Assembly: GCA_018398765.1 (NCBI GenBank)
Contig: JAHBMJ010001141.1
Span: 1 to 34,728, forward strand
Source of the DNA: Chromera velia
Taxonomy: Eukaryota > Sar > Chromeraceae
Length of the DNA: 34,728 bases
Direction of reading: 5' to 3'
The first letter of the stretch is position 1. Each line of letters starts with the position of its first letter. Positions 10,295 through 22,398 of the stretch are shown here, piece after piece. Below the pieces are notes generated by a model. The model ran no database searches, was not told the DNA's origin, and saw nothing but the letters and a program-made list of their open reading frames with translations. The position numbers were made by a program, and so were the translations under genes.

Positions 10295-10761
10295 TATTAT
10301 GGAATATGACTGCTACTGCTTTGTCACACTCACTTGCTTTACATCCGTTTACCTTATCTACAGATAGCTAGACACACAGGCAACGTTTGTCTCTTCTCCG
10401 TACGACAAGTGGATGTCATACCAGGCAACGCTAGAATAGATCTCTATTCGATCAATCAATCAATCAGCAAGCGCGACATCTGCATGAAACTGATCGTCTC
10501 GCTCGCTCCGCACAATTCAACCAACGATGAGGAATCATTGCAGATGTTTGCACATGCTCCACAAGCTGATCACACGGACACATCATGGTCATGCATCTTA
10601 CCATACACATGCGCGCTTTCTATAGGAAAGGCCGCCGCAAAGGCTATCATCTCCCAATGCATACTTCAGTATACAATCATCCTGCTGGCTGGATTGATGC
10701 TTAAAGCCTGCATACCTACACTCAGAGTTTTTTAGCTGTCTATCTGTTCACTTCTCTCACA
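10295..10761 (-). repeat. 5' LTR of the retrotransposon
   Basis: 467 bp, same length as the other LTR. It begins TATTATGG where the partner has TGTTATGG and ends TCTCACA on the plus strand. In element orientation it lies upstream of the Gag ORF, with a leader of only 67 bp. Confidence 0.88.
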
Positions 10762-10766
10762 CTTCC
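10762..10766. repeat. Right target-site duplication
   Basis: CTTCC directly follows the LTR end and matches CTTCT on the left at four of five bases. Confidence 0.5.
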
Positions 10767-11723
10767 AGGGAGTGATCCCGAATTTTACTCATGCAGCGAG
10801 TTAGAAGCTGTGATCCAAGAAGGTCCATTCGGCATATATATATGAGGCAACGGAAACTCTGCTGCCCTTTCTCAAAAACAATTAACGCACCGTATACTAG
10901 TTCGTGTGGCTCCTGGTTCGTTTTTCGAGGCACAGTGCCGGAGTTTGTGCAGACACTCGTCATTGTTCACATGATGATACAGAAAGATGATTGAGAGAAA
11001 CCTGTTTTCGCTGCTGTTATGTCACTCAACAGGTCCATGTCCTCTCCTTGACCTTTCTCATCTCTGTTGTTCTCATCTGCTCAACCCTTCCTTCATGTAT
11101 CCATACGTTCTGACTTCTATGCCTGCGTGCCTGCCTCCCTTTTTACTAGCAGACGAAAAGCGGCAGAAGCAGGAGTAGGGGGGAAAAAAGAACAAGGGAT
11201 ACCGTTGGAGGGAGCAAGAAGCCCTGCACATCACACCATTCGAAACATACTAACGTATTCAGGCAGCAGATCAACTTCGATGTCAGTCTTTTTCTCTTTT
11301 ATCTTTTTGTTTTTCCGTGACGCAGCTCAAGGAAAGTCTAGAGCGGCGTGTGCGCCAGTATGTGTGACTGTGGAGACTCTCTGTGCACGTCGGAGAAAAC
11401 CAGTTAAGAGAGGGCCTGCAGGACTGTCAATCAAACATGAAGTGCGAAAACAAGAGATGTATCTTCGTCTGTGTATCAAGTCGTTCTCCCACATGGTTTA
11501 AGTATGGGAATGTTTTTTCGTCTGTTGATGGGTGTCCTGACCTGCTTCGTCTATATGCATCGCAATTATTTTATCGTAACGGTTTTGCACAGACATGCCC
11601 CCCTTCAGGCATCAACATTGACTGCAATACACCGCATGTCAAATTTCCTATGCAGGCCACTCTGAAGCAGTCTCCTCAGTCAACTAGTGTGTACAAATCT
11701 TTCTGGCATTGCTGTCTGCAAAG
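10767..11723. other. No supported gene
   Basis: This segment contains only short frames. An AT stretch at 10835-10844 (CATATATATATG) could be a TATA-like element for the plus-strand gene downstream, but its first exon is not identified. Possible small exons around 11641-11723 could not be joined with confidence. Confidence 0.4.
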
Positions 11724-12061
11724 CCTGGTCAGCGAGGCCGGCATACACCTCCTCTCCCTCCCCCTCCCCCACCGCCTGGACGTCCTCCAGCCCCGCCCCT
11801 ACCTCAAGCGCCTTCCGAGAAGACAGTGTAGGTCGGTATCTGCAAATACGAGAGATGGAGGGAAAGGGATTAATTATGAGCAGTGTGAGGAGTGAGGACC
11901 GAACAGAGAACCAAGGACGTGGGAGAAGCAGTACGTGCATGTGTTTGTGCGTTATCTTACATTCTATCGTCCTGACCCTGTAATTCTTCCTCGTTCTTCC
12001 TCTCTGTGTGTGCATCTGCATATCCAGTTTAGAAAATTCCTTCGCCTATCTCCCCCCCTCT

Positions 12062-12109
<48 letters not shown>

Positions 12110-12135
12110 TTTGTGTGTGTGTGTGTGTATGTGTA

Positions 12136-12168
<33 letters not shown>

Positions 12169-12998
12169 CGTATGTGTGCAGATTTTACAATGGGATGGTC
12201 AGTCTAAACCTTTCACATATGTTTGTGCCTGTTTCGCTTCCCGTTCTGATGTCCGCTCTTGCTCTTTTCTCAAATGTGCAGATAAGCTAGTCAAGTTTGC
12301 CTTCCTCCTTTAACAGAAGTCGCCTTGCCCTCCATCCCGCTCTTCCCCCCTTCTTTCCTTTAACAGCATCTCCGCAAATTTTATCCTCACTAATGAGTAT
12401 GGTAACATCGATCATGTTATATCTGTCTGTGTCTGTCTGTATCTGTCTGTGTCTGTCCGTGTCTGTTTGTATCTGTCTGGCTCTGCCACTCTCTCTTGCA
12501 GGGCGCCGCTGTGGCACAGAGAGAGGATGTCTAAGACTTTGTGCTGATGCTGTGCTTCATTGCACGCACGACGCCAAACTTCGTGGTCAGTTTGCTTGAG
12601 GGTTCGTGTGTCGATGTTTTTTTTCAGCTAGAAAAAAACTGATCGGAGTAAGTGCGAACGGAATTAGGCGAATCGGGTTGTGTATGTCTTTCAAATCTTG
12701 AGACCCTCAGATTGTATTTCATCAACCTCTTTTTGCAGGAAGTACTTCACAGCATTTCCAGCCAGGGTTTCTTCTCCGTACTCCTCGGACTCTGCCCTCA
12801 TCGATATAAGCAAGAGGTGAGACCGATTTAGCAAGGCAAACATATGTATACCCGCGAAGAACGATAATCAGACAGACACAGACAGACACCGACAGACACA
12901 CACAGGCAGACAAACAGATAGACAGACAGACAGATAGACAGACATACAGACATACAGACACAGACATAGACAGATGCAAACAGACACACACACATACA

Positions 12999-13040
<42 letters not shown>

Positions 13041-13086
13041 TGCATATACACATACATACACACACATATAGAGAGAAAGAAAGAGA

Positions 13087-13130
<44 letters not shown>

Positions 13131-13199
13131 CAACCAGACAGACAGACAGACATATATACACAGAGAGAGAGAGAGAGAAAGAGAGAGAGAGTGAGAGAA

Positions 13200-13268
<69 letters not shown>

Positions 13269-13511
13269 CAGACAGACAGACGTATAGACAGACACCACGC
13301 TACACGCACTCCTGAATTTTTGGTAGAACCTCTTTGAAAAGTGAATTTTGTGGTTTTTAAAAGGGGTTTTAGCGTGATTTTAGGGGGGTTTTCGCCCCTT
13401 AAAAGAAGACTTTTTGCCTATAAATGAATTTTTGGCAGCTCATGACCAAAACATGAACCAATGGTTCAAGAGTGCATGCAGCGTGACAGACACAGACAAA
13501 CAGACAGATAC

Positions 13512-13558
<47 letters not shown>

Positions 13559-14766
13559 TAGACAGACAGACAGACAGACAGACGGACAGACAGACAGACA
13601 AACACACAGGCAGCAACTAGAAACCATCCCATGAGTGCTGGTAATAAGCGCATCAAATTAGGCATTGTGAGGTGTTAAGTCCTTTTCCTACTTCATTGTC
13701 TCGCAGGGGGTAGACAGAACCATATAGGTGAAGTACCGGATCCTCTGCACAGAGATACTGTTCGTCGCACCAGGTTGGTTACAATTGTGGTGCCTTGCTG
13801 CAGCGCTAGAGTGCTCTTCTTATGCATTTGACTGCATATTTTTTTATTTTGCCGGATCCGGGCATGCATCTTGGCTCCTCTGTAACAGCCGTTGTGTGTG
13901 TCAGGAGAATATTTAAAAGGAAAACAAGTGCTTTAGGTCTATAGAGAAAACGTGGACATCTATCCCTGTTTCTCTGTATATGACACTAGAGTATTAGCTG
14001 GCACTGTATATATATATGTCTGTGCTGCACTTTTAATTGCAAGACACGTGCCTGCCGAGAACTTGAGGAGTTTGCAGAGACTCGTCCTTTCTCTGAGGCG
14101 GTTCCCTCCTACCAGCCGTGCAAGAGATGCGCCTGAGAGGTCGGTCCCCTTCATCTACGACATAAGGCTGGCTAGCTGTTTGGTAACGGCGTCGTCTGTG
14201 TTCTGAGAATGCGGTCTCTTTTGGAGCTGTCTTTTCCTTCACATGATCTTTTTTTCACCTTCTAAATCTTCTGAATGGAGAATCGGATGCTTGGTATTAC
14301 TGATGCGAAGAAGAGGTTTTCTTTCTATATTGTTGTTTTTTTTTGGAAATCGGGATCTGTTGTTTCTCTTACTTTTTTTTCCGGCTATTTCTTTTTTTTT
14401 ATCTACGTCCTGTTCCATTGTTCTCTCTTTCATGCTTCTCTGCTGCTTCCCTGTGTCTGTTTTTATCTGAGAGTGTTTGTGTGTTCCTCTGAATTTGTCT
14501 TTCTCCGTCCCTCCCTTCCTCCTCGTTCCTCCTCTCTGGATTAGCCGTGCTCCTCGTTCCTCCCTTCCTCCTCGTTCCTCCTCTTCCCTCTCCGGATGAG
14601 TCTGTGCATATGGATGCATTCCTCTTGATTTGTGCAGAGGCGGACCGCCACCACAGAGACGAGGCAACAAAGCCTTACAGAACTTTTTTTGTAGGGTGTC
14701 TGTGGACGGGAGGAGGGTGCGAGGCAAATGTGATGAGGGAACTAAGTCTTTCGAATCGGCTGTCAG
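11724..14766 (+). CDS. Partial multi-exon gene, proline-rich protein of unknown family
   Basis: Four exons join with all internal junctions in the same phase: 11724-11827, 12739-12816, 14044-14139, 14638-14766. Acceptors and donors are CAAAG|, |GTAGGT; TTTTTGCAG|, |GTGAGA; TTGCAAG|, |GTCGGT; TTTGTGCAG|, |GTCAGG-type. Exon 1 encodes a proline-rich segment (about 15 Pro in 34 residues). Exon 2 begins KYFTAFPARVSSPYSS, exon 3 HVPAENLRSLQRLVLSLRR, and exon 4 GGPPPQRRGNKALQNFF followed by a Gly/Arg/Lys stretch. The start codon lies upstream and the gene must continue downstream. No family is recognised. Evidence is splice-site quality, phase agreement and protein-like composition only, so individual exons may be wrong. 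Confidence 0.4.
12067..12172. repeat. Compound (CT)n-(GT)n-(ATGT)n microsatellite
   Basis: About 36 bases of CT are followed by a T-rich join and about 60 bases of GT with ATGT units. It falls in an intron of the plus-strand gene. Confidence 0.9.
12868..13285. repeat. Long compound microsatellite: CAGA, CA and GA blocks
   Basis: In order: (CAGA)n from about 12870, (CA)n around 12985-13038, a CATA-rich join, and (GA)n with GAAA and GTGA interruptions over 13068-13267, closing with CAGA. The long Ser/Leu and Arg/Glu frames across it are repeat translations, not genes. Confidence 0.9.
13483..13608. repeat. (CAGA)n microsatellite
   Basis: An almost uninterrupted CAGA tract of more than 100 bases lies in an intron of the plus-strand gene. 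Confidence 0.9.
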
Positions 14767-15177
14767 GTCAGCACGTTGGGATATATAAAGAGAAAATCTC
14801 AGAGAGAATTAACGAATGCAGTTTTGATTTTGGGTATGGGGTTGTTAACACAGCTAGTGTATGCACACAACGAGCAATTTCTGGTCATGCACCTTTCATT
14901 AACATCTTACTATTTGTGTGCATGCAAGCCTGTCTCTGTCGGACGCGGCCTGGGCCCGGGGGAGAAATTTTGGAGCTCTCTCTTGCCTGACGTTGCTGGA
15001 TGTCTCGGATGCACGAGTTGATCAGACAGCTGGGCAGGCTTGAAAGACATGGACTCCACAGCTAGGTCAACGATTGTTGCAGAAGGCTAAATGTATAATC
15101 AGTGTGTGCATACGTCTCACTCTTTGTTACTTATGTCTATCTATGCCTGCCTTCTGCTTGCAGCTTCTTGCTTCGAT

Positions 15178-16035
15178 AGCAATACTTCAACGACCCTCTT
15201 CTCAGGGATTCCGAGGTCCCTAGAAATGCTGTGCGTTGGAGGTTAGCTATCGACTTCATTAATGCATACAGCCGAGCTATACACGAGCTTCTAACTTTGT
15301 GACTCTTTTGTCTAAATGTCAAACTCCTCAGACCACATTTTTTCTAGCTCATCACTGCATGGGATATGTTGTTCAACTTGAAGTATCTTCCTCAGGTTGC
15401 TTTCCGGTACCATGCAATGAGAAGACCTACCAACTGCTCCTCTTCTGCTAATTTTATTTCAGGGAAGGGGTGGAGGACTCTCCACAAAAAGTTCACCCGG
15501 GGTAACCTTCTCAACCTCAAGAACCTGTATGCGCAGAGTGAGTCCAAAATCTCGCCCCACTGAGGGAATAAAAATGAGCAAGCAGTGGATTCACTGATAG
15601 GCTGGACGAAAACGGAAAACAAACAGCCTTTTACTTACCTGAAGAGAGATAGGGGGGGGGCACGATAGAAGAGGCTCATAAAGAGAATGGAAGAAGCAAA
15701 GAAGATGATAGAAAAGTGACAAAGACCTACAACTCAGTCAAAGACAGGCCGAGAGGGATTGAGACTGGCAAAAGAGACCGATAGGCTTGCAAAGAGATTG
15801 AAGGAGAAATTGAAGCCACACTGCAGACATTCATGCATTTTCTCATGCAATCGGACTCTACTGACTCCAATTGACTTAATTGCAGACGTTAAGGTGCTAT
15901 GGTCCTCGCGACTTTTCTTGCGTCTTCATGCCCATGTCCATGGAAGTCTTCGATTTCTTCGATCAGTGTCTCCGCTTTGATTGGAGCAAGTTAAACTTTT
16001 TGTCGTTGCTTATATTTGAAGTTCTGGTCTAGCAT
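15178..16035 (+). CDS. Candidate exons continuing the plus-strand gene, unresolved
   Basis: Three stretches look exonic. At 15178-15300, after CTTGCAG or GATAG, one frame reads YFNDPLLRDSEVPRNAVRWR onwards. At 15462-15538, between TATTTCAG and GTGAGT, one frame reads KGWRTLHKKFTRGNLLNLK. At 15895-16032, after TTAATTGCAG, one frame reads DFSCVFMPMSMEVFDFF. Each frame is only 25-46 codons, which can occur by chance, and the phases do not all agree with one another, so no joined model is given. Family unknown. Confidence 0.25.
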
Positions 16036-16278
16036 GTCAAGTTAATACTCCTGAACGTCTTCTCGAAGGCAGGTGCGATGTCTTTCCAATAGAATATGCT
16101 GGGTTGATAGATGGTGTGTCTGTGTATCTGTTGCGTGAACGCCAAGATGAAGACATGATCGCTGAATCATGCTTAATCAAATTCGCCGGACATGCTACAA
16201 TTATATGGGTGTCGGCAAACTCCATCCCCACCCTGAGTGAATTTGTTTTTCTCCCTTGCTTTTCGTTTGGCACTGCAG

Positions 16279-16537
16279 GAATCAAGCGAGGTTCTGGAGG
16301 ATGCTGAGTTGGAGAGGGAGGAGGTGGATTTATGGGGGGTTCCAGAGGAGGAAGCTCAGGATGAAGAGGACAAACAGGAGGATAAGGGTGATCAGGATGA
16401 AGAGGATGAAGAGGTTGAAGAGGACAAACAGGAGGAAGAGGATGAAGAGCGATGAAGAGGACGACGTAGAGGGTTGGACAAGCGAGAAAGACCTTTGGGA
16501 TGACTTCCTCGTCTGGCTTCGCAGTCCACTGCTCTGA
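16279..16537 (+). CDS. Acidic-repeat exon with two open frames
   Basis: A good acceptor (TTTGGCACTGCAG) precedes 16279. In one frame the exon is strongly acidic: blocks of EEDE, DEED and EEVEED up to a TGA at 16453. The frame entered with one base offset is open to 16537. It is Arg/Lys-rich over the same repeat and then becomes SDEEDDVEGW followed by a Trp/Leu-rich end. Either frame could be the real one, or a one-base change in the GATGAAGAG repeat may have split a single acidic reading frame. I assign no function. Confidence is for being an exon of the plus-strand gene. Confidence 0.4.
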
Positions 16538-16840
16538 GGGAGATAAACCTGGATGGTCAGTGTCAAAAAGACATAGATGTCAGGGAAAATACCGCCCTCC
16601 AGGTATCGGATTAGGGATCTCTCTGCGTATGTTCTTTTTTCGTGCGTACCCGTTTGTCTGTCTGCTGGCTTCTTTCTCAACCGGTTCAATGTTAACTGGT
16701 AATTCTCTCTTTATTGTAATAGTGTAAGATGCTAGACTCTCATCTATCCGTGCACGGAGCTTTCCCGTTTTTTTTTGGCAATTTTATGATCTGCTGAGCT
16801 CTGAAGTTCAACGTTTTCTTTTGTTCTGTCATGATTTNTA

Positions 16841-16879
16841 TGTGTGTGTGTGTGGTGTGTGTGCCACAGTTTGTGTGTA

Positions 16880-16923
<44 letters not shown>

Positions 16924-16998
16924 TGTCTGTGTGTGTGTCCGTCTGTCTGTGTGTGTGTGTCCGTCTGTCTGTATGTGTATGTGTGTGTGTGTGTATGT

Positions 16999-17041
<43 letters not shown>

Positions 17042-17080
17042 TGTGTATGTATGTGTGTATGCGTGTGTGTGTGTGTGTCT
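16841..17080. repeat. (GT)n-rich microsatellite
   Basis: About 240 bases of GT with ATGT and GTCT/CCGT interruptions sit directly before a candidate acceptor at 17100-17101. An ambiguous base (N) stands at 16838. Confidence 0.9.
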
Positions 17081-17101
17081 GTTTGATAAAAATGTTTGCA
17101 G

Positions 17102-17235
17102 GGGTCGTCATTCCCAATAATCTGGACTGGAAGGTCCACGACAGGATCCCGCACTGGGTCAATAGTGTACTGACGACCAAGTCCCTACAATTGATCGACA
17201 TGCCGCTTCACACTACTCGAGAAATTAACCTCTAA
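17102..17235 (+). CDS. Candidate terminal exon of the plus-strand gene
   Basis: A TGTTTGCAG acceptor is followed by 44 codons to TAA at 17233-17235. The peptide begins GVVIPNNLDWKVHDRIPHW and ends TTREINL. If used, the preceding exon must end in phase 1. The pattern of a hydrophobic strand followed by Trp-containing basic helix is reminiscent of the end of RAP-type domains, but too short to claim. It is followed directly by AT-rich 3' flank. Confidence 0.4.
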
Positions 17236-17802
17236 AATTTGTTAAATTCCTCTGAATTCCCGTCTTTAAATTCCTTTAGATTCCTATCTAAATTCCTGTC
17301 TAAATTCCTAGGTCCTTACAGGGTATGTTTTGCATTAAAAGATTATTTATCCCCATGCAAACTGTGATTGACTGTATACTAGATCTAGATTGTATATCTG
17401 GAGCTTGACAGAGCTTGATTTATTTAAAAAAATGAATAACTTTTTTGGTATATATAGGAAGGAATCGTTGAATTGGAACAACTCCCTCGGATTGAAGGGG
17501 TCTTAAACGAGGTCCCAATTTCCCTAGCAATTTTCTAAATAGCGCTAGACAGTCTAGTCTACGTCGCTACTAGTAGTAAAAATAACCTATGTACATGATA
17601 TTAATTTAAAACCTAGTTTTAACTTAGCTTCTTTTAAGTAATGCAATAAGCCAAATAAAAACCGGTATAAGACTGTAAGGTTGCTTGACTCATAAACGCA
17701 ATTTTGCTGGAGCGGCTCCAAAAAAATATTCAATAATTTTGTCGCCTGAGGTACTAGCTGAGGTAGTATTAAAAGCAGGCCAATGCGCTCTCAGTCTAAG
17801 TC
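17236..17802. other. AT-rich gap between convergent gene ends
   Basis: No coding frame. Positions 17242-17312 carry five imperfect copies of a TAAATTCCT motif about 13-16 bases apart. The remainder is AT-rich with several AATAAA-like words on either strand (for example GATTATTTATC near 17341 and CCAAATAAAAACC near 17652), fitting polyadenylation regions for the plus-strand exon ending at 17235 and for NOP4 ending at 17803. Confidence 0.5.
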
Positions 17803-18048
17803 TCAGACTATAGAGGTGGCCCTAGAGGTACAGACTGATCTTTCCTTGCACTGCGGAGAACAAGCTGACTCTTCCCACTGTTTCTGCCTCTTGCGTGCGA
17901 ACGCTTCTTCAAAATCCCCCGGTCTCGCTCCCGCTTCAGGTGCTCCCCTCTTTCGTGACGCCCCCCCTGGGGCCTCTCCAGAACTCTGCAGCACACAAAA
18001 AGAACGAACGAACATGGGACAACCAAAATTATGTGCTCGTACCGCTGC

Positions 18049-18089
<41 letters not shown>

Positions 18090-18277
18090 CCTCTCTCTCA
18101 CACACACATACACACATACATAACACAGAGACAGACACAGACACCACACAGACACATACCACACACAAACACAAACACAAACACAAACACAAACACACAC
18201 ACACACACACACACGCACACACGCACACGCACACGCACACACGCATATACAGTAAGAGACCGTAGAAGGGAGGGAGG

Positions 18278-18314
<37 letters not shown>

Positions 18315-20109
18315 GCAGAAAGACAAACAGAGAAAGGCTTTTCGTGCAACTTTTCAAGTTGTTGCTGTTCTGCATGCCTCTTCCCTTCCCAACGTGTCCA
18401 TGTCTGTTTGTCCGCGTGCCAGTCTTTCCCCGGCCCTCTCTCTCCGGACTCCCTCCCTGCTTGCACTCACCTGGAACCCGCCGCCTCTGCCGCCTCCCCG
18501 TCCTCTGCCTCCGCTCCCGCCCCTCGACTCAAATGACGGCCGGAACTCACCCCCCCTCTCCCTCCCGCCTCGCCCTGCTCCTGCACCCCTTCCCCCTCTT
18601 CCGAACTGTTGCTGTTGCATGCCCCCCCGCCCACGAGGAGCCACCGAAGGCATCCTCTTCGCAGGCGCCGAGGGGGCGACGGAGGGCGCTGCGGTCTGCG
18701 AATCGCGTGCTCTTCCTTTCTCGCCACCCTCCTCAGCTGCTGCCGAAGAAGTCTCCTGCTGTCCCATCTTTTTCTTCTCCCTCTGGCGCTTCCCTGCAAT
18801 GAAGGCGAACACGGGGAGGGAATCTATTGTGCTCAAACAGTGTGTCCAGACAGAGAAGCAGGCAGTCCACACAGCGGCCAGTTCTCTCGGAGCACATCCG
18901 CATAGGCCTTCTCTCAAAATTTTCGTTTCCTTTCAAGCCTTGGTTGCCTTTTGCTTTAATTTTTGCATCTCAAAGAACACTCGTCCTGTCTCTGTTCGGA
19001 CCTCACGCCTCTTTCACGCTCTGCCTGCGTGATTGTTCCTCCGAGTGAGCCTTGAAGAGATCGGAACACAAAGAGACCAAGAAGAAGAAGGAATCTTTGT
19101 TTCTCATCACGGCTTTTTTTTCTTATCCTTTGAGGTTCCCCCTCTGCAGCCCATTAAAGCATGCCTGCGCGTCTCTTCCAGACATTCCAGACAGACAACA
19201 GAGGGACCACAACATTTTTTTAGATCATTCGCATGGTGACTGACACACACACATCTCAGGCACAAGCAAAAATTAGCAGAAGAGACAGAAAGAAACACGC
19301 ACTGGATGCAGAATTCTCTGCACCCTCTTCTGGCTGACCCCTGCTGTAGCTTTTCTGGTGAGGTTTCTTTTTTAACTTCAACCCCGAGGAGCCCTTCGAA
19401 TCCTCTGCACACACATGGAACAGTACACGCACATATGCCCATACCCATACACACACAAGCTCACAGAGAGGGGGAACCAGAGAGACACGGAGAGCATGAC
19501 GCAGACGCACACGAAAGGAGGAGGAAAAACCAAGAACAATCAAGCTACTTGAAACCCCGACGGTCGACGCACGCTCTTCCAAGCAGGTCTTCCATGCCTG
19601 TGCGCACCTCTTCCCTTAAGTGTTACCGTCTGCCTGCCTGGCTTGGTCTTCCCCCAGGGGGTGCCGTGTCATCCCATGCACATGCGGACACGTACACAGA
19701 AACAGACCTTGCCCGTCTTCATCATCGCCCCCCTCCCTGTCCCCCTCTCCGCCCCCCTTTGTGTCCTTCTCTTTCTCCTTTTGCTTGCCCAAAAAACGGT
19801 CCTTCCGCTTTTGCAATACCCGCACCGCCCTCTTATCCTCGACAGCAAACTCGACGATCGGACGCCTGAATGGAACGAAAACAAACAACAAAGAATGAAT
19901 GAATGAGTGAATGAATGAATGAATGAAAGAGAATGCATTAATTGTCGAGGAACACATCAACAGGAAAACAAGCGTTTGAAAGAAAGAAGAGGGTGGGAGG
20001 GAGACCAGATGCTGGAGGAATCCCTCCACGCTTGGATGATGCGGTCATAGAGAGAGGGAGAGAACCTCTCGGAGGACTCATCCCAACTGAAGAAGTCAAT
20101 CTATCCGTT

Positions 20110-20158
<49 letters not shown>

Positions 20159-20530
20159 GTGTCTGAGCACGAAATTTCGAGCTGTTTATCTGCTGAGATG
20201 CGGCCCCCTCTCACCCTCCCCTCAGCTGTCATGACAGCACCATTTAGAGCAAGAGGAAGGAAGGAAAGAAATGAAAGAGTGAAAATCGCGTGGCAACATA
20301 GCACTACGCGGTGGAAAGCTGCAAAGAGAAAGAAAAGGGGAATATGCAGTCAAAGCAGGCAGATAATCCCAACACACGAGGAAGAAACCCATTCAAGACA
20401 CCCAGACAGACAGACATTTCGTCTCCAAATATCTTGGAGTTGTTTAGGGAACGGAGAACGTAGAGGGCTACCTCATGGGTCGAGAACTCAGCAAAGGAAA
20501 ATCCCTGCATGCAGAGAGCCAAACAGAGAG

Positions 20531-20566
<36 letters not shown>

Positions 20567-22361
20567 AGGGAATTGAGAAAGCAGGACTTCACGTGGGAAA
20601 GCGGCCATCCCGTGAGAGTGAAGATGAAAGAATTTTGTGGTGTCCTCATGTGGATAAGAGACACTTTTTTTTCTCCCAGGTTGAATTTTCATAGTTCGTA
20701 ACACCACCCCTTCAATAAAAGGAAAAGAATAACGAATTCTTTGAAAGCAGGAAACCCGCCCTTCTGATCTTCGCACTCAGCACAAAGAGAGCCGTCTCGT
20801 ACCCTCCCACCTTTGATTTCATCACGGACGTCTCCCCACTCGCGACCTTCTTTGCTCTCACGAGATCGGACACCAGGGTCACGCGCTTGAGCTCGGTGGC
20901 GGCAAGATTGCCTAAAATCCTGTCGAAAGAGCGATACAAACATAGGGCGAAACGGAAACACGCATGTGAACCGACAAAGAGGGAGAGAGAAGGACATGGG
21001 AGGCGAACACACGGAGAAAGAGGTAAATGAACCCCCTCCAAGCGTGAACTTGTCCATGCGTCAGTAGCAAAGACAAACTTGCGTGAGAGACCTTGCGACC
21101 TTTTGACTCACGTGAAAATTGTGACGGAGCTAGACAGAAAGAAACAAAGCACCAAAGAATGACGAATGAAAAGCAGAGAGGGACACTCCGGGAATCCTTC
21201 TGTGCCCAGGTCTCATTATTCTCGTCTCTGCTACTTAACCCCCCCCCCTTTCGCAGTCCACCAACCGACCGCGTGTCTTCCTTGGAAAGTTTTGTCTTCA
21301 GTCCCTCCCTTTTCATTCGCCGTTGCAGTTCCTTCAACGCCTCCCTCTTCTTCTCAGGAGTGTCCTGAATGAACGAAAAGAGTAGCGAGACCAAATAATG
21401 GAAAAACACAAACGGGAAAACATGCAGGCACTCAAGAGATGAGGGAAACAATGAGCGATAGACAGACAGAGAAAAGAAACGCAGGTCCTTTCTTTTCTCG
21501 AGAGGACGAAGGGAATGAAGAGAATTCCAATCGAAGAGGGGCAGAAAAGAATGGAAAGTGGAGAGGAGAACAGTGAGCGGAAACGAGAAGGAAGGCAAGA
21601 GACCCCTTCTCTCTCTCTCTCTCTCTATGTATAAGGGAGGGAGCACTTCCGTTCTGTATCAAAGAATGAGCGCATGCGGGTGAGCTCTGGCGCAAAAACT
21701 TGACAGAGGGCAGAGGGGCAGGCAGAGGCTCACCGGGTTTTCCACTGCCGCCGTCAGCATGGCCAGAGGGACCTGGGCCCTTTCTGCTCCTTTGTCTGCC
21801 CTCCCCCCCCCTCCCCCCTCTCCCTGAGCCTTCACAGGATTTTCTCCTCTCAGGAGGGCCTGGATGGTTCTCTTCACCTGTCCCTCAGGAACCTTGGGGG
21901 GCAGATTGCGGATTGACAACCCTGCAGACAGACAGACAGACAGACAAAAAAAAATCAAAACAGGTCACAAAGGCGTACTTTTGGACTGTCCGGAGGGGAG
22001 ATTTGGAAAAACAACTGCAGCACAGCGGGAAGAAGAACCAATAACAGCGATGCTGCGTCCGTAAGGAACAACAACGATGCATATGCGTCTCTGCACAGAC
22101 ACAAGAGGGCCGTAGAATAGCCGAGCAGGCGAGACAGCGGGCATATTTCATGGTTTTCCTTTTCCACATGCATTAGGCTTCCATTCCCTCAAAGGACTCG
22201 CAAAATTCTGGATAGAACAGACAGGCAGGCTGAGATACAAATAGAAAGCAAGCAAGCAAGCACGGTCTCTGCCTCCCTCCCACCCAGACATGCACTTGCG
22301 CGCGCGCGCGCGCACACACACACACACACACCGAAAGAGAATGAGACAGAGAGAGTGAGAG

Positions 22362-22398
<37 letters not shown>

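Larger units (their letters stand above)
8501..10761 (-). mobile_element. Compact LTR retrotransposon with only a Gag-like gene
   Basis: Two direct repeats of exactly 467 bp (8501-8967 and 10295-10761) flank one long ORF on the minus strand. By eye they differ at about 23 positions, mostly transitions, with no indels (about 95% identity). The right-hand copy is therefore the 5' LTR. LTR ends are TGT...ACA, with one terminal base changed in the 5' LTR. The 2.26-kb element is flanked by CTTCT and CTTCC, a probable 5-bp target duplication with one mismatch. No protease, integrase, reverse transcriptase or RNase H is encoded, so mobility would need enzymes in trans, as in TR-GAG elements. A G-rich stretch (GGGGGGTGA) precedes the 3' LTR and could be the polypurine tract. 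No tRNA primer site starting TGG is visible next to the 5' LTR. Confidence 0.85.

Noticed and set aside
12722-13309. Long Ser/Leu and Cys/Val ORFs
   Set aside because: Pure translations of (GA)n, (CA)n and (CAGA)n microsatellites.
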